DNA of 64,000 nucleotides from assembly GCA_029964075.1 (NCBI GenBank), contig CM057142.1, forward strand, positions 26,910,392-26,974,391, given 5' to 3'. The notes below the pieces were generated by a model. That model searched no databases and had not been told where the DNA came from. It was given only the letters and a program-made list of their open reading frames with translations. Both the position numbers and the translations under genes were made by a program. The DNA comes from Patiria pectinifera (Eukaryota > Echinodermata > Asteroidea > Valvatida > Asterinidae). Below are positions 12,598-23,712 of this stretch, in pieces; position 1 is the first letter of the stretch; each line of letters starts with the position of its first letter.

Positions 12598-12983
12598 TAG
12601 CTGGGGTGTGCAGCTGCTGATGTCATGAACCGGTTCCAGAAATCGGGTTCCCGTAACCAACTTTACAGATGTGACTTATGAGTTACTTCTCAGGCAATGA
12701 AAAAGAAAGTTTTTTATGTCATTTAAGTGGAAATTTTCAAAATGAAAAAGCAGGCTACCAATACATTGAAAATCAAAACAGATACATGTTCCTGGTAGTG
12801 TTGTTTATGTAACATGCAACAGATGCTGCTGCAGTTGTAGTTTACACTGTAAACCTATATGACCTAAAGTCCTTCAGACAACTTCCAGGATCTGAACTTA
12901 AGGTTGCGTTTCTTTTACGGGTACTACCCTCACAGGCTCAGTTTACTTCAATAAGGTACCCAGTTCCCGTACGCACACCACTA
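12598..12983. mobile_element. Non-autonomous hAT-type element, 386 bp, with exact 8-bp target duplication
   Basis: Ends are TAGCTGGGGTGTGC (left) and GCACACCACTA (right), imperfect inverted repeats of the TAG..GTGTGC kind seen in hAT elements. AATGTTAG flanks exactly on both sides (12590-12597 and 12984-12991). The internal stretch CTGATGTCATGAACCGGTTCC followed by CCCGTAA-CAACTTTAC recurs at 44728-44790. Confidence 0.82.
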
Positions 12984-13079
12984 AATGTTAGCCGAACCAC
13001 AAAGTGGCATACACAGGCCAAATGAATGATACATTACTCAGTGACATACACTGATAATACCGGTACATGTATTTGAGAC

Positions 13080-13400
13080 TTAAAGAGGTTGTGGAATGCT
13101 TCGAAGACATTTCCGCCATTTTTCGGGTATGTAGCCTAAGGTGTGATGTTTATACTACGCTGCATCGGGAGTCCTGTTTATTACGTCACGATTTACTATG
13201 TTTTGTTTGCTGCCCCCAACGACAACTTTTACACAAATTGCACGTTCGGGTCGAAACAGGACCTGAAAAACAGCTCTCAAAAGTACCTTTTGTACTCATT
13301 TCATGACAGACACAATAGTCGTTTTTATTTCATCACACAATAGGCTACATATACCCGAAAAATGACGGAAATGTCTTCGAGCATTCCACAACCTCTTTAA
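13080..13400. mobile_element. MITE with about 60-bp terminal inverted repeats, TTAA/TA-flanked
   Basis: The left arm (13080-13139) runs TTAAAGAGGTTGTGGAATGC, TTCGAAGACATTTCCG, CATTTTTCGGGTATGTAGCCTA. The right arm (13341-13400) is its complement with few mismatches. The ends read TTAA|AGAGG and CCTCT|TTAA, so the target is either TTAA (piggyBac-like) or TA (Tc1/mariner-like). No transposase. Confidence 0.85.
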
Positions 13401-13978
13401 CTTGTAGTTTTTTGGTATTTCAACCAACGAAATAATGAAAACGTCAGTTTTCCCTTTTCAATTATGACCGGTGACGGGAACAAAGTTGATGGGCAGAACC
13501 GATTAGAATCAAACTGTGTCATGTCCTCCTTCACAAGCACTTCCAACATTGACGGCTGAATTGTCCATAAATAAACCAAGAGAAAAAAAAATGTGCATCC
13601 TCTGGAAAGAATTATAGAAGTGCCGAATCATTCCTGCTCATGAAATTTTGATTGGTTGGGAATGAGATAAGCTTATTTCTCCATTTATCTTTGCTTTTTG
13701 ACAGGTTTGAACCTTTTCATCATTCTTGGACTTGTCAGATTTTTTTACTGTTTTTCCCCAACTATTAGGGGCCTACAATCAGTTTTCAAAAGATTAAAAA
13801 AACAAAACCTTAACACCCCGACCCCAAAAAAACCCACCATGCCTTCATGTTCATCAGTGAAAGAGTGAAATGTCAGGGTTTTTTTCATCAAGGAAAGAGC
13901 ATAATTCATTCAAACCATGAAACTCTCAATATAAGTGGTCCTTCAAAGATGATACCAGGTACCGGTATGTACAATGAA
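13401..13978. other. Non-coding sequence
   Basis: No gene or clear repeat. It has A-rich and C-rich homopolymer runs near 13800 and a TACCGGTA word at 13969. Confidence 0.45.
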
Positions 13979-15473
13979 GGGGCAATTCCACGCAAACGTA
14001 GACATCCATGGCTGAAAATTGGGAAATTTATTAAATCTTCAGAACTACACGTGCATCACCATCTCAAATGCGGTATCAAATAACAGGGAACAACAAGACC
14101 TTTATTTGAGTAGTGTTCCAGTGAAATGGAATATGGTCAAATGTACTTTTGGTCCAAAAAAAAGTTTTTTGGGCTTTAGGGAGTTATTTTGGCAGCTTGT
14201 TTTCACATGCAAAATGCAAGTGTTACTGTGATTTTTGTTTTTAAGGCAGACAGAATGCTTCATATTCTACTGTATGCCGAAAGAGTTTTTTTGGTTTGAT
14301 TATTAATTTCTCACTTCTTTTAACTTAAGACAAACTGTAGTTAATGTGATTTATAACGCGATATCCCCCTAGAGATATCATGATTGATATGCTTTCATAA
14401 ATGTTACGGTAGCAAATTGCTTACATTTGTACGCCCTAATGATGTAAGGGCATTGAAAAGGTTCTTCCAACAGTGCACGGTAATGGGAAATTTTCAAATG
14501 CAAGGTACCGCTACCGTACCAAATGTTTGCCAAGTCCTTTTTTGTAACGCGAGTTTCTGATTAAAACCTAATTACCGAACCAACAAAAAGTTATTTTGTT
14601 GGCCTCTTTTTTTGAAGTTAAGTCTCTTAACTTCAAGGGATCTTCTGTGAGAAAAATCTACCCTAATGCTTTGAATTTATAGAATAACAGCACAGAGTTG
14701 ATGGAAGATGGGTCCAAAAGATGGACATTTGAGAAAACCCTTTGAGATTTGATCACAAAACTAGGTTCTTGGTCTCTCAATTTTTGCTGTAAACATTGCA
14801 AGCTTTGAACAAATATCTTCACTTGCAAAGGATATAGGCCTAACTGGTTTTGTATTTTAAAAAATACGGTGGATATTGTTTAAAAAAGTGCTACGTACGT
14901 AACGAAGGACAGACATTTTAGATTAAGTCATGAAGTAAGCATAACATTTAATGATCCAATGTTATTTGAAGTCCTGAAGGAATGCCATCAGTCATAACCT
15001 AGGAAACTCCAGAGTCAGTGTGAAGAATTATTTCACATTATATAATCAGGATTTATACGTACGAACAGACTGGACATTTGTCACAAAACTTCTGTCCCTG
15101 TTCGTACGTAACCCTTATCACATCATGTACATATATGACTTTGAAGACAGAGCATAAACTGTTATATTTTCGCTTGATAGCAATTAAAATGGGTTGATAA
15201 TGTAAAATGAAAGTGCCTATTAGAAACTGAATTTGTCCTAAGCACCCTTTTCCTTGCAGTGTGTCTGTCCATGTTACGTACGCATTTTTAACACAGAAAA
15301 AAAAGATCTTATATTTTCTCAAATAAAAAAGATATCATCTCTTGCATTTTCTTGTCCTAGTCACTTTCAACTTTGCAAGGTATGACAAAAACTAAAGAAA
15401 ACACTAGCTCATCTTTTACCCTTTATGTATGCAACATCCATAAAGTTATTGGCCCATTAGTGTGGAATTGCCC
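13979..15473. mobile_element. Putative TIR element of about 1.5 kb; second copy begins at 42297
   Basis: The left end GGGGCAATTCCACGC (13979) is matched in inverse by GTGTGGAATTGCCC (15460-15473). The first 260 bases align with 42297-42510: both have ATCAAAT, a TTCAGCACTACA-type stretch, CATTTGAGT and TTGTTTTCACATGCAAAATG. The interior is AT-rich with no recognisable transposase. Boundaries rest on a 12-14 bp inverted match plus the second copy's identical left start; no target duplication is evident. Confidence 0.5.
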
Positions 15474-16131
15474 AAATTCTTGTGAAATGTAATGTCACGA
15501 GTTACCATGGAATTGCCATGGGACCAGCGACGAAGTGGAAAAAGTAGAACACTTTAGCAAAAGGGTCCAAGAGGGATGCTTGGAGGGGCTTCCTTTCAAC
15601 CCCTACAGCCTTCAATGCACCAGCCTACTGGTATATTATTATGCCATTAGGGTCTTCGCATGGGTGCCATGCGCATGCATGACGACAGTGGCATTCAGGT
15701 GTCTCTCATTTCTCTTTTGTCAATGTTGAGGGAGGAGGGTACTCGCGTATTGAGTCCATCTACGCTCGTCTTATTCTTCAGGTCAGTTGATGGGTCCTGA
15801 CGAGGCCAGATCTCCCTGGGAAAGTAAAGCACTCTCTCCCCTCCCGAAAGCGTCAGCATGTGGGAATTGGTCCCTGACTGTAATGTTTCACAACTGCGAT
15901 ATTTGTACCATGCATGTATGTCACCCGGGTGTATTGGGCAGTCCCTGCTTGTGACACAGCTCGGCTTATTTCCTGTTGTATGGAATACATCGGTTGGCCA
16001 ATCATGGTGATTGGTCATCACTTCCACCACAGTGGGAAGGGGGGGGGGGAGGGCTTTGGGAGGAGGGCCTGCTGACATCTTCCGAATGTTCCCTAACAGG
16101 TTCAAGGACAGACATTGCCTAGGCTTCGACG
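15474..16131. other. Low-repeat non-coding block, possible cis-regulatory sequence
   Basis: About 15700-16020 is GC-richer than its surroundings, with paired CCAAT motifs (TTGGCCAATCATGGTGATTGG, about 15993-16013). The ORFs on both strands (136 aa minus, 74 aa plus) resemble no family. A G-rich run lies at 16040. Regulatory function is conjecture. Confidence 0.35.
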
Positions 16132-17168
16132 ATATTATTATTTATATCAGGCTTCCAGCAGTAAAAGTAAATCAGCGTATTGTATGCTTTCATAAAAAGT
16201 ACCCGTATGACTGCAATAATAGAGTACCCGGTTGACTGCAACAATATTATTATTGCAGTCATCCGGGCATTTTCGCTGGTTCCCTCACGATCAAAAGCAT
16301 AGAAAGTCACAGTTGTCAACCACTTGACAGAGCGTATCGCACGCGCGTACTGTCGAACACAGAACACGCTGCGTACATGCAGCGAGCAGAATGCCAGGTG
16401 TACGCGCACTGTTGTCAACAATATTACAGTGGCAGCTTCAAATAATTTGACGGAAAAAAAATGAAATGAGGACAGTGTCTTGAATTGTATTTCTTGTGGA
16501 TCAAGTCGGCCTGATATAAATAATAATAATAATATTGGATGGCTTTTTTTCGGTGGATACAAGAATATATTGCACTCGTTATGGCAATGGTAGCACGAGT
16601 CGATATTCTTGTATCCACCCCAAAGCCATCCAATATTATATAGTTATTACATGCATTTATATCAGGCTTTTTGTGGTAAAAATAAATCAGCGTATTGTAT
16701 GCTTTCGTAAAAAGTACCCAGATGACTGCAATATTATGTCCATAAAGTACCTGGATGACTGCAATAATATTGATATTGCAGTAATCCGGGCATTTTCGCT
16801 GGTTCCTGCACAATCCTACATGTAGAGCGTAGAAAGTTACAGTCAACCAGTCGACAGAGCGTAGCACGCGGCACGTGGACACAGTGCACAGCACTAGCAG
16901 GGTATGTGCGCCCTTTTGTCAACAGCTACAACTAGCTTCAAGCAGCGCGATAATTCAACGAAATTTGAGAAATAAAGGCTGTTATGTGTCACCTCCTGGT
17001 AGTCAGCCTAATAGAAATAATAATAATAATGTTGGATGGCTTTTTGGGGGGGGGATACAAGAATATATTGCACTCGCTATAACAATATTGCACTCGTCTT
17101 CAACTAGTGCAGTATTGTTATAGCGAGTGCAATATATTCTTGTATCCCCCTCTAAGCCTTCCAATATT
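16132..17168. mobile_element. Composite foldback MITE array: two tandem A-B units
   Basis: Unit A (16132-16535) has inverted ends TTATTTATATCAGGC and GCCTGATATAAATAA and inner sequence including AAATCAGCGTATTGTATGC. Unit B (16531-16638) is a palindrome beginning AATATTGGATGGC and ending GCCATCCAATATT. Diverged copies follow in the same order: A' (about 16640-17030) and B' (17029-17168). The repeat period is about 500 bp. No transposase is present. The 147- and 156-aa minus-strand ORFs here are by-products of the repeats. Confidence 0.75.
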
Positions 17169-17271
17169 ATATAAATACTGTATAGTGACAATATGTTTTT
17201 TAATACCAAACAATACCAAATGATATTGCAGAATCATCGCACATCTCTTTCATGAACTGTTAGTTTATGAT

Positions 17272-17467
17272 CTATGGACCCTTTGCATTGAGCAGCCATC
17301 TTTGAGGTGAGGTGTCATTTTAACTCTGTAATTAATAAATGAACAAAGGTCTACTTCTGTGTATCCTGGCCCTGTGGAACAACACACCTCCAATCAGATG
17401 GTGACGTCTGTGCGCGTGCAGTGCACGGGCGTTGCTCCTCCAAGATGGCTGCAATGTACAGGGTCTA
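17272..17467. mobile_element. Short palindromic MITE, about 196 bp
   Basis: The left arm CTATGGACCCTTTGCATTGA, then GCAGCCATCTTTGAGG, is complemented on the right by CCTCCAAGATGGCTGC (17437-17452) and AGGGTCTATT. The arms are about 35 bp and imperfect. The YY1-like AAGATGGCTGC motif here is part of the repeat, not evidence for a promoter. Confidence 0.6.
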
Positions 17468-17572
17468 TTCAAAACAACTGTCACAGTTTTTTGCGTGAAT
17501 GTGTTGCTTTTGACAGGGATTGCTGACGTCCTTTGATTTCCTACACTTTGTGTTTTAGGAGGAGGGATGATG

Positions 17573-17709
17573 AATAGACCTAAGACATAATGACGTCACA
17601 CGCTACATGTGCGCTTTCTGGGGACGATTGGCTGGTGTCCCCCCACCTGGCTCACATAGGAAAGCGCACATGTAAACAAAGCATGACGTCATTATGTCTT
17701 AGATCTATT
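17573..17709. mobile_element. Short palindromic MITE, 137 bp
   Basis: AATAGACCTAAGACATAATG ACGTCA (17573-17598) is complemented at 17684-17709 with two mismatches. An inner pair, TACATGTGCGCTTTC and GAAAGCGCACATGTA, extends the stem. Almost the whole element folds back on itself. The TGACGTCA in each arm is a perfect CRE. Confidence 0.75.
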
Positions 17710-17741
17710 TATTGTCTGTTCGACCAAATGTTATAAAGCTA

Positions 17742-18171
17742 CAGCCTGTCTCAAAAAAAATGGTACAATCAGAAAAAAAATTGGTTAAATATGAAATTGC
17801 AAAATAAGTCATTCTTACTTGGCATAATATTAAAGAACAAAGACTGGGCTTTCCAATAGTGTTTGTTTGATCTTATTTGCTTTTGTCAATTCAGAGATGT
17901 AATCAATTTAGTGCGATACACCAAAATCGATTTTGTGCCACTTTTATGCATGGGCAGAGTTGTTTCGAGTACTGTGGCACAAACTCGATTTTTGTGTTCC
18001 GCAGTAAACTCGAGTTATCTCTGGATTGACAAAAGCAAATGAGATGAAACAAAAAGTATTGGAAAGCCTGGTCTTTTTTCTTTAATGTGATGCTCAAAAC
18101 GACTTATGTTGAGATTTAATATTGAAAAAAAAAATTGTTTTCGATTGTACCATTTTTTTTGAGACAGGCTG
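17742..18171. mobile_element. mariner-like foldback MITE, 430 bp, TA-flanked
   Basis: The left end CAGCCTGTCTCAAAAAAAAT, then GGTACAATC, is matched in inverse by GATTGTACC, ATTTTTTTTGAGACAGGCTG. TA lies on both sides (17740-17741 and 18172-18173), as for Tc1/mariner. The inverted match continues inward (GGGCTTTCCAATA and TATTGGAAAGCC; GCTTTTGTCAAT and ATTGACAAAAGC), so nearly the whole copy is one long imperfect hairpin of about 200-bp arms. It has no transposase. Confidence 0.85.
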
Positions 18172-18173
18172 TA

Positions 18174-20474
18174 GATGAGCTGATATGATGCAACATGATG
18201 TGACTGTTCATTCCATCTCAAAAGTGTCAATAAATTGCAGCCTAACTTGCTTTGGCTAGGTACTTTCTTCCACTGTGGTTCTAATCACTTGTAGGCTTTA
18301 CAGAGTGATGATGTGAATAAAATGAAAAGCCACCTTACAGAATTCTTTGCCAATGTTTTTGTCTGATCAACATTTTGTCAAATCGTTTGCTTTCTTTTGG
18401 AAAGCTTCCATGAGGAACATTAGCTCAAACGTCTTCTTTAAAATCTGTCACATACCAGCCTTAGCTTCCCACTACCTCGAAAAAATATGTTGACACATAC
18501 ATACATGTATATTCTTTAATTTTAGTACTTCAGCTCTTTGTCAATTTTCGACAGTTTTTCACGTAAATCCTGATCGTTGGCCAGTTAGGCTGGCACATGT
18601 CAAACTTCATCGGCATATATTGAATAATTGAATATTTGATCAAGTCCAAGTTAGAATAGTCAAATACTAAATTAATCAAAACTACACAGCACTATGATAC
18701 ATGTTGTACACATGAACTTGGTCAAGGCCAAGTCTGAATCATTCGTTGTTGTGTAGGACTTCAGTGCTTGCAGTCACATGAGAACATGCTGACATTTATG
18801 TTAATGTAGCTCCACACATTTTGGACGTGGCCCAATAACTCCACAGCATTGTGGCTTATTGGACAAAAGTTGAATCTGGGGTCCTTTTTGTAGTGTGTGC
18901 ATGGTATGCATGAGAAGTGCACTGAATCCCTGTCTGGGCACTTTTGGAGTGTTGCCTTTATTATGGTCTGATGCATCGACAGTGTTGTAACTACAAAAGG
19001 GGGAGGAGGAACATGCACTAAATGCCTGTGCCTGATGCCTTGGCAACCGAAAACAGATGCATCTGCCCAGATGCAAAACAAGCAGGTGTAGCTTTATTCC
19101 ATAGTGTTTTTGCAATCTTCAATAGTCTCCAGTAATAATCCTTTTGCTTAACTTTGTATCAATTAGGCCTATACATCCGTTTTAAAATGAGTCATTTTAC
19201 ATTAGTCTGTTTTTCTTTTTCTTTTCTTTTTAAAAATTTCATGTGTTGTGTTTTGATGTTTTTAATCGTCTTTTAACGCATCCCCCCTACCCAGTGTTTC
19301 TCTTGCCCCCCTCCCCCACTTTCCCCCCACATGTTGTCTACCAGGTACATGGAGCGTAAATTTGTTTATTTCTTTAATTTTTATTGCCGGGGCAAACATA
19401 ATACATCCTTGGGTGCAGCACAAAATGACAAATATGATCGTTTTGTCGCACCATGCAATGACGGATCATCCATGGACTTTGTGCAATATGATACGTTACT
19501 TTGTGGTGTGACCGACGGCATGTAGTTCTGCGGGATCAAGCCTTATTTATGTCCAGTAAAAAGTCTCAGATTTTTTCTTTTTCTTTTTTTCCTTTTTTTT
19601 TTTGGGGGGGGGGAGGGAGGGTTTAAGTTCCTGTCTCCTCCCCTCCCCTCACTCCCGATGCACATAAAAGATAGCATTTACACGTAGGCCATTTTAATAT
19701 GTTCAGCTCAGACAGTCAGTGGAGCGAGCCGAATGATATTGAGTATGTTGGCTAGGTTTCCAGACAAACATTGTTGTAGGTTTTTTGTAAATTCAGCCCA
19801 AGGCCATTATCAAATGGAGCTATAGAGGGGGCCATTGTAAGTAATGCTGTACTGTGCACGTGTGCACTTGTCTACATTGATGATATGGGATGACAGTGGG
19901 AGTTTTTGCAAACCTCGGCATTAGTGTCAATCTCGGCTACAAGATTTTTTCTGCCCCTACAGGCAATATTTGCATGTACCGGTACATGTACTGTAGATCA
20001 GTGCTCTGCTTTAAGAACATCAAATCCTGGAATATGAGACAGAATTTTAGAGTACCGGTATCTCAATTTGTTTTTGGATAATTACAGCTAATTCTAAGAG
20101 ACTCTGGAGCCAGAAATGAAGTAGTCTTGGTCGAAAGCTGGATTTGGATTTAATTCACCTCCTTCTACTTCTACTTCATCTACTTCATCTACTTCTTCTT
20201 CTTCTTTTCACTTTATTTTCCACATCACAAAATATAGTGTCGTACATCAGATTAATATTGGAATTTATTGAATAGGGTAATGTGGGTGGAGATCCCTAAA
20301 AAAGCAACGCTTGTCTGTTAGAGATCCCCACCTACAACAAACTACCCCGGTATCATTAACATAGGACAATAAACAACATTGACATTGACACACAAGCAAA
20401 ACAAGTTCATGTGTGACAGTAGGATCCAACACAGCGCTGTAAAGCCACCGTGATGGTATATAGTGGTTGGAGGC
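18174..20474. other. Non-coding sequence
   Basis: No gene recognised. Pyrimidine/purine homopolymer runs lie at 19195-19230, 19555-19620 (T then G) and 19630-19650. A (CTTCTA)/(CTT)n microsatellite lies at 20159-20210. Minus-strand ORFs of about 105 aa at 18761-19115 have no recognisable motif. Confidence 0.45.
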
Positions 20475-20628
20475 GACAAGATGAATCCAGTCTAGTCTTC
20501 GGCACTTCGGCAGCGCTACCCAAGAAATTCTGAGCATACTGTACCTCACACGCATGGTACAGTGTATGCTCGAAACTTTCTGGATAGCATTGCCGAAGTC
20601 CCCAGACTGAATTTGATTCATCTTGCTG
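20475..20628. repeat. Long imperfect hairpin, arms of about 70 nt
   Basis: 20475-20544 (GACAAGATGAATC ... TTCGGCAGCGCTACCCA ... GAGCATACTGTAC) pairs with 20557-20628 (complement AGCAAGATGAATC ... TTCGGCAATGCTATCCA ... GAGCATACACTGTAC). The loop is about 12 nt and pairing about 75-80%, with a few bulges. It lies within a 168-codon minus-strand ORF of unknown nature. It could be a MITE, a recent local inverted duplication or a structured RNA. Confidence 0.6.
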
Positions 20629-22655
20629 ATAACAACCTCTACTGCCACAGGCTGTATAATACCTCTACCGGGACTGGCTGTATTAGAGGAGTTATCCAGG
20701 CTTGAACCAAGACTAGAAATGAAGCCAAACCTGGCGAGGAAGTCGTGTTTTGTGAAAACTCCTATTGTCATGACAACATGTTTGCTGTATTAGTTTGAAT
20801 CCCTGCCCCACAGATTTCGTGCAGCTCTCCAAACGGATATGACGGGTGTAATAGAAGAAAAAAATGGTTATTAATATTCAACATGCTCAATATGGTTACA
20901 TCATAATGGGTGGGGTATCAGCTCAGCGCAGTCATGGATGACTCAGCACAATTAATTTCAAAACAAACAATAAAGACCATTCATTAATGGGGTAAAATGA
21001 TGAGCTTGCCAAAAAAATAATACATAAAATAGTTAAAGCTACCGGTACGGTGTTTCAGAAGGGAGGGGGGGGTGGCACCTTCCCCCCTCCCCTCCAGCCC
21101 CTCCGGCCCCCGGCCGATTTTTGTGAAAAATATTTTCAGTAACTACATGTATTTCCATAACAAAGCGCGGATGTGCGAGTGCAGTTGCCCCCCCCCCCCA
21201 ACATCAAAAGCTGGATACTGATGATTGAACAGGCGACTATTTCATTGGACATTGCCCATTCATAGTTAAGTTGTTTATATGTTTATGTCAAAACAGAAAA
21301 AGAATCACGAAATTAAGCCTTTTTTAGCGGAACCATTTTTTAAATTTAAGAAAAAATAAGTGGTTGCTTTAGGGTTTGATCACTTTCATCATACGTTTTA
21401 CTTACACACCAGTAAACGCTACTTCCGGTTTGAAGACGTCATCAGTTAATGTGCAAACTGAATATTGTAGTTCAGACGGCATGACGTGAAAAGAACATCT
21501 GAAAATATAAAGATTTCAAAGAATGTATTTAAGTGAGTGTGAAGATAACCCCTAACTTCCGGTTTGATGACGTCTCAGCATTAGGAAGCCCAAGGTCAAC
21601 ATCATAGCTGATATATCTTTATTTGTGCTACGAACATCTCCGTAAGACACATATCAAATTATGGATTTCAATAATTATTAAAAAGAAATAAAACTGATGA
21701 TTTTTTTCAAATTCTCCCTACAATAACTTGCTGTTGGGTGACTTCATGAAACCCCACAAAGTCATTTGTGGTTGTCCAAAGAATATGGATGGGCAATTTG
21801 GTCAAAAGTTCAACTTTCTTTGGCATGCCACTAGGGGGCGCCCTTTTGGGTGGTGATGTCATCATGCCGTTTTTGTGTGTGTGTGTTTGGCATCTCTTTC
21901 TTACTAAACATTTCCATAATTTGTTTGGTCGTAGTAAAATGCTTCCGTTTTAAAGTTATATTAAATTCTCATTGCACTTCCAATGCAGACAATCCTCTGC
22001 ACTTTTTTGTGTGTGAAGTTGCAATGTATGTTTTATAAACCATAATGAAAAAAAAAGTGGGGGCCCAAAAATGCATCAAAAGAATTTGTCAGTGTATATG
22101 AGTCTTATTATTTACGTATATGTATTCCTTCCATTCATATTTGTTCTTGCAATCAAATGGTAAAAGTTTGCCAAATATCCCTTGACAGTCGAATATCCCC
22201 TCGTTAACTTTGAAAGCCATTGCCATAAAGTCTAGACAGAATTGCCCATTAAAAAAAAATGCTATGCATGCATGCATTAGAAATACTAATTTTTTTTTTT
22301 ACAACCGTTCTGACTGAGTCCTTCCATCTGATTATACTGTGTACATGTACTGTATGTTGTTAATTGCTTTTCAGAAGCCTATAACAACAGACTATAATTA
22401 TGAAACAACATTATCTTGATGACAGTACATGTACTTCCAATACTTTCAAAGTCCCGTCTTTTTAATGAATTGACTAACATGAATTTTGAATCGCGAGGCC
22501 CCAAGTTCTGATATGTGCTTCATTCTCCTTGGTAAAACTGAATGTTAGCAACCTGTGGCAATGTACTTTACACGTACCGGGTATAGTATACGGTACATCT
22601 TGATTTTCTTAAGGACACACGGGTTCATACAGATGGAATTCGGCATGCCAGACTT
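20629..22655. other. Non-coding sequence with a loose ETS/CRE-type repeat
   Basis: ACTTCCGGTTTGA followed by GACGT occurs at 21421-21442 and again at 21552-21573. 21830-21870 has GGGGGCGCCC and a TGATGTCATCA motif. 39955-40210 has similar words, so this may be a degenerate tandem or dispersed repeat. G/C-rich runs at 21061-21110 and 21187-21200. No gene. Confidence 0.4.
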
Positions 22656-22664
22656 CCCAAACCC

Positions 22665-23123
22665 TAGCCTTTAGTCAAGTCCCACGCACTTACCCGGACA
22701 CGTGACGCACTCCGGATGCTGACACGTAAAAAGACTTCGCTGCGAGGGCCTTTACTATCTCGTGGAGAAAGCAAATGTTTTCCTTTACATTTGTCTACCG
22801 ATTTGGTAGACATGCATAATGCATTACCCGTTGTGAATTGACCAATGAAAAATGCAGAATTACTAACGTAAATCAGCCATCGTCTGGCGCCAGACAGCAC
22901 GCGCGCCATGCTGTTGCTGGTAACCGCAAACCACCGTTAGATGATTGGTTTGTATTGCTTGATTCATATTACGTGAATAAATGAATAAGTGATTAGTTCC
23001 ACGAGATAGTAAAGGCCCTCGCGGCTTCGCCGCTCGTGCTAGTCTTTTTACCTGCCAGCATCCGAGGTGCGTTACGTGTCCGGATGGTCCGGATATAGGC
23101 GCGTGGGACTTGACTAAAGGCTA
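22665..23123. mobile_element. Mutator-like (MULE-type) MITE, 459 bp, long TIRs, 9-bp target duplication
   Basis: The arms of about 100 bp are inverted: TAGCCTTTAGTCAAGTCCCA CGC (22665-22687) against its complement (23101-23123), continuing to CGAGGGCCTTTACTATCTCG TGG and CCACGAGATAGTAAAGG. CCCAAACCC flanks exactly on both sides (22656-22664 and 23124-23132). Long TIRs with a 9-bp duplication are typical of Mutator-like elements. Since 8 of the 9 bases also fit a hAT-size duplication, the superfamily is not certain. The middle 220 bases are non-coding. Confidence 0.75.
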
Positions 23124-23132
23124 CCCAAACCC

Positions 23133-23712
23133 CAAATTCTATTTCACAATTTGACCATGTTAAAAAAACCTTCGATCTCCTCATTGGTTTGTGCACCTGA
23201 CTATCTTTTTCCTATATATTTCTGCTTTAGATAAGTGGTCTTCTATCAGTTGATGTCCTCCAGAATGTGTATATTTCTGGGTCTGTCTTTGACAATGGGA
23301 CTGGAGCAATTTCTTACCACCTTTCAGTTTTTAAAGGTAAACTCCCTTGGGTATGTGTACCAGGGAGTTGAATGTCTGGTGTTTTTTGTTCTGTAACCAC
23401 AAACTGCCACTCGGTTTACAAACCTACATGTAAACAAGTATCTGACAGAGTTGTATGACTGGTCGTCTGGTACACGGACTTGAGTCGGACTCGAGTCCCA
23501 TTTTTCGTGACACGGACTCAGACTCGAGTCACGATGACAAATGACTCAAACTTGGACTAGACCCTTCAGATTCGGACTTGGACTTAGACTCGACTTATAC
23601 CCAGCTAGCCAGTTGTTTCAGTTCTTGTGTTTGTTTTTCTTGTTTTTGTTTGTTGTGTTTTTTTTTTCTCCATTTCTAATTATTATTTACTTCCTGTATT
23701 GTTGATGTACCC
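23133..23712. other. Non-coding sequence with GACTCGAGTC-type low complexity
   Basis: 23470-23600 is a run of variants of GGACTTGAGTCGGACTCGAG, a degenerate simple repeat. Poly-T near 23660. No gene. Confidence 0.45.

Noticed and set aside
16119-16894. 147- and 156-codon minus-strand ORFs as genes
   Set aside because: They lie in the duplicated MITE composite, share the repeat's sequence (AYNTLIYFY in both) and match no protein family.
17391-17452. Promoter with CCAAT, CRE half-site and YY1 motif
   Set aside because: The YY1-type motif is in the arm of an inverted repeat (17272-17467) and recurs in its other arm.
20265-20771. 168-codon minus-strand ORF as a gene
   Set aside because: It spans a long hairpin, shows no domain and has no supporting splice or codon-use evidence; one frame through a palindrome readily gives long ORFs.
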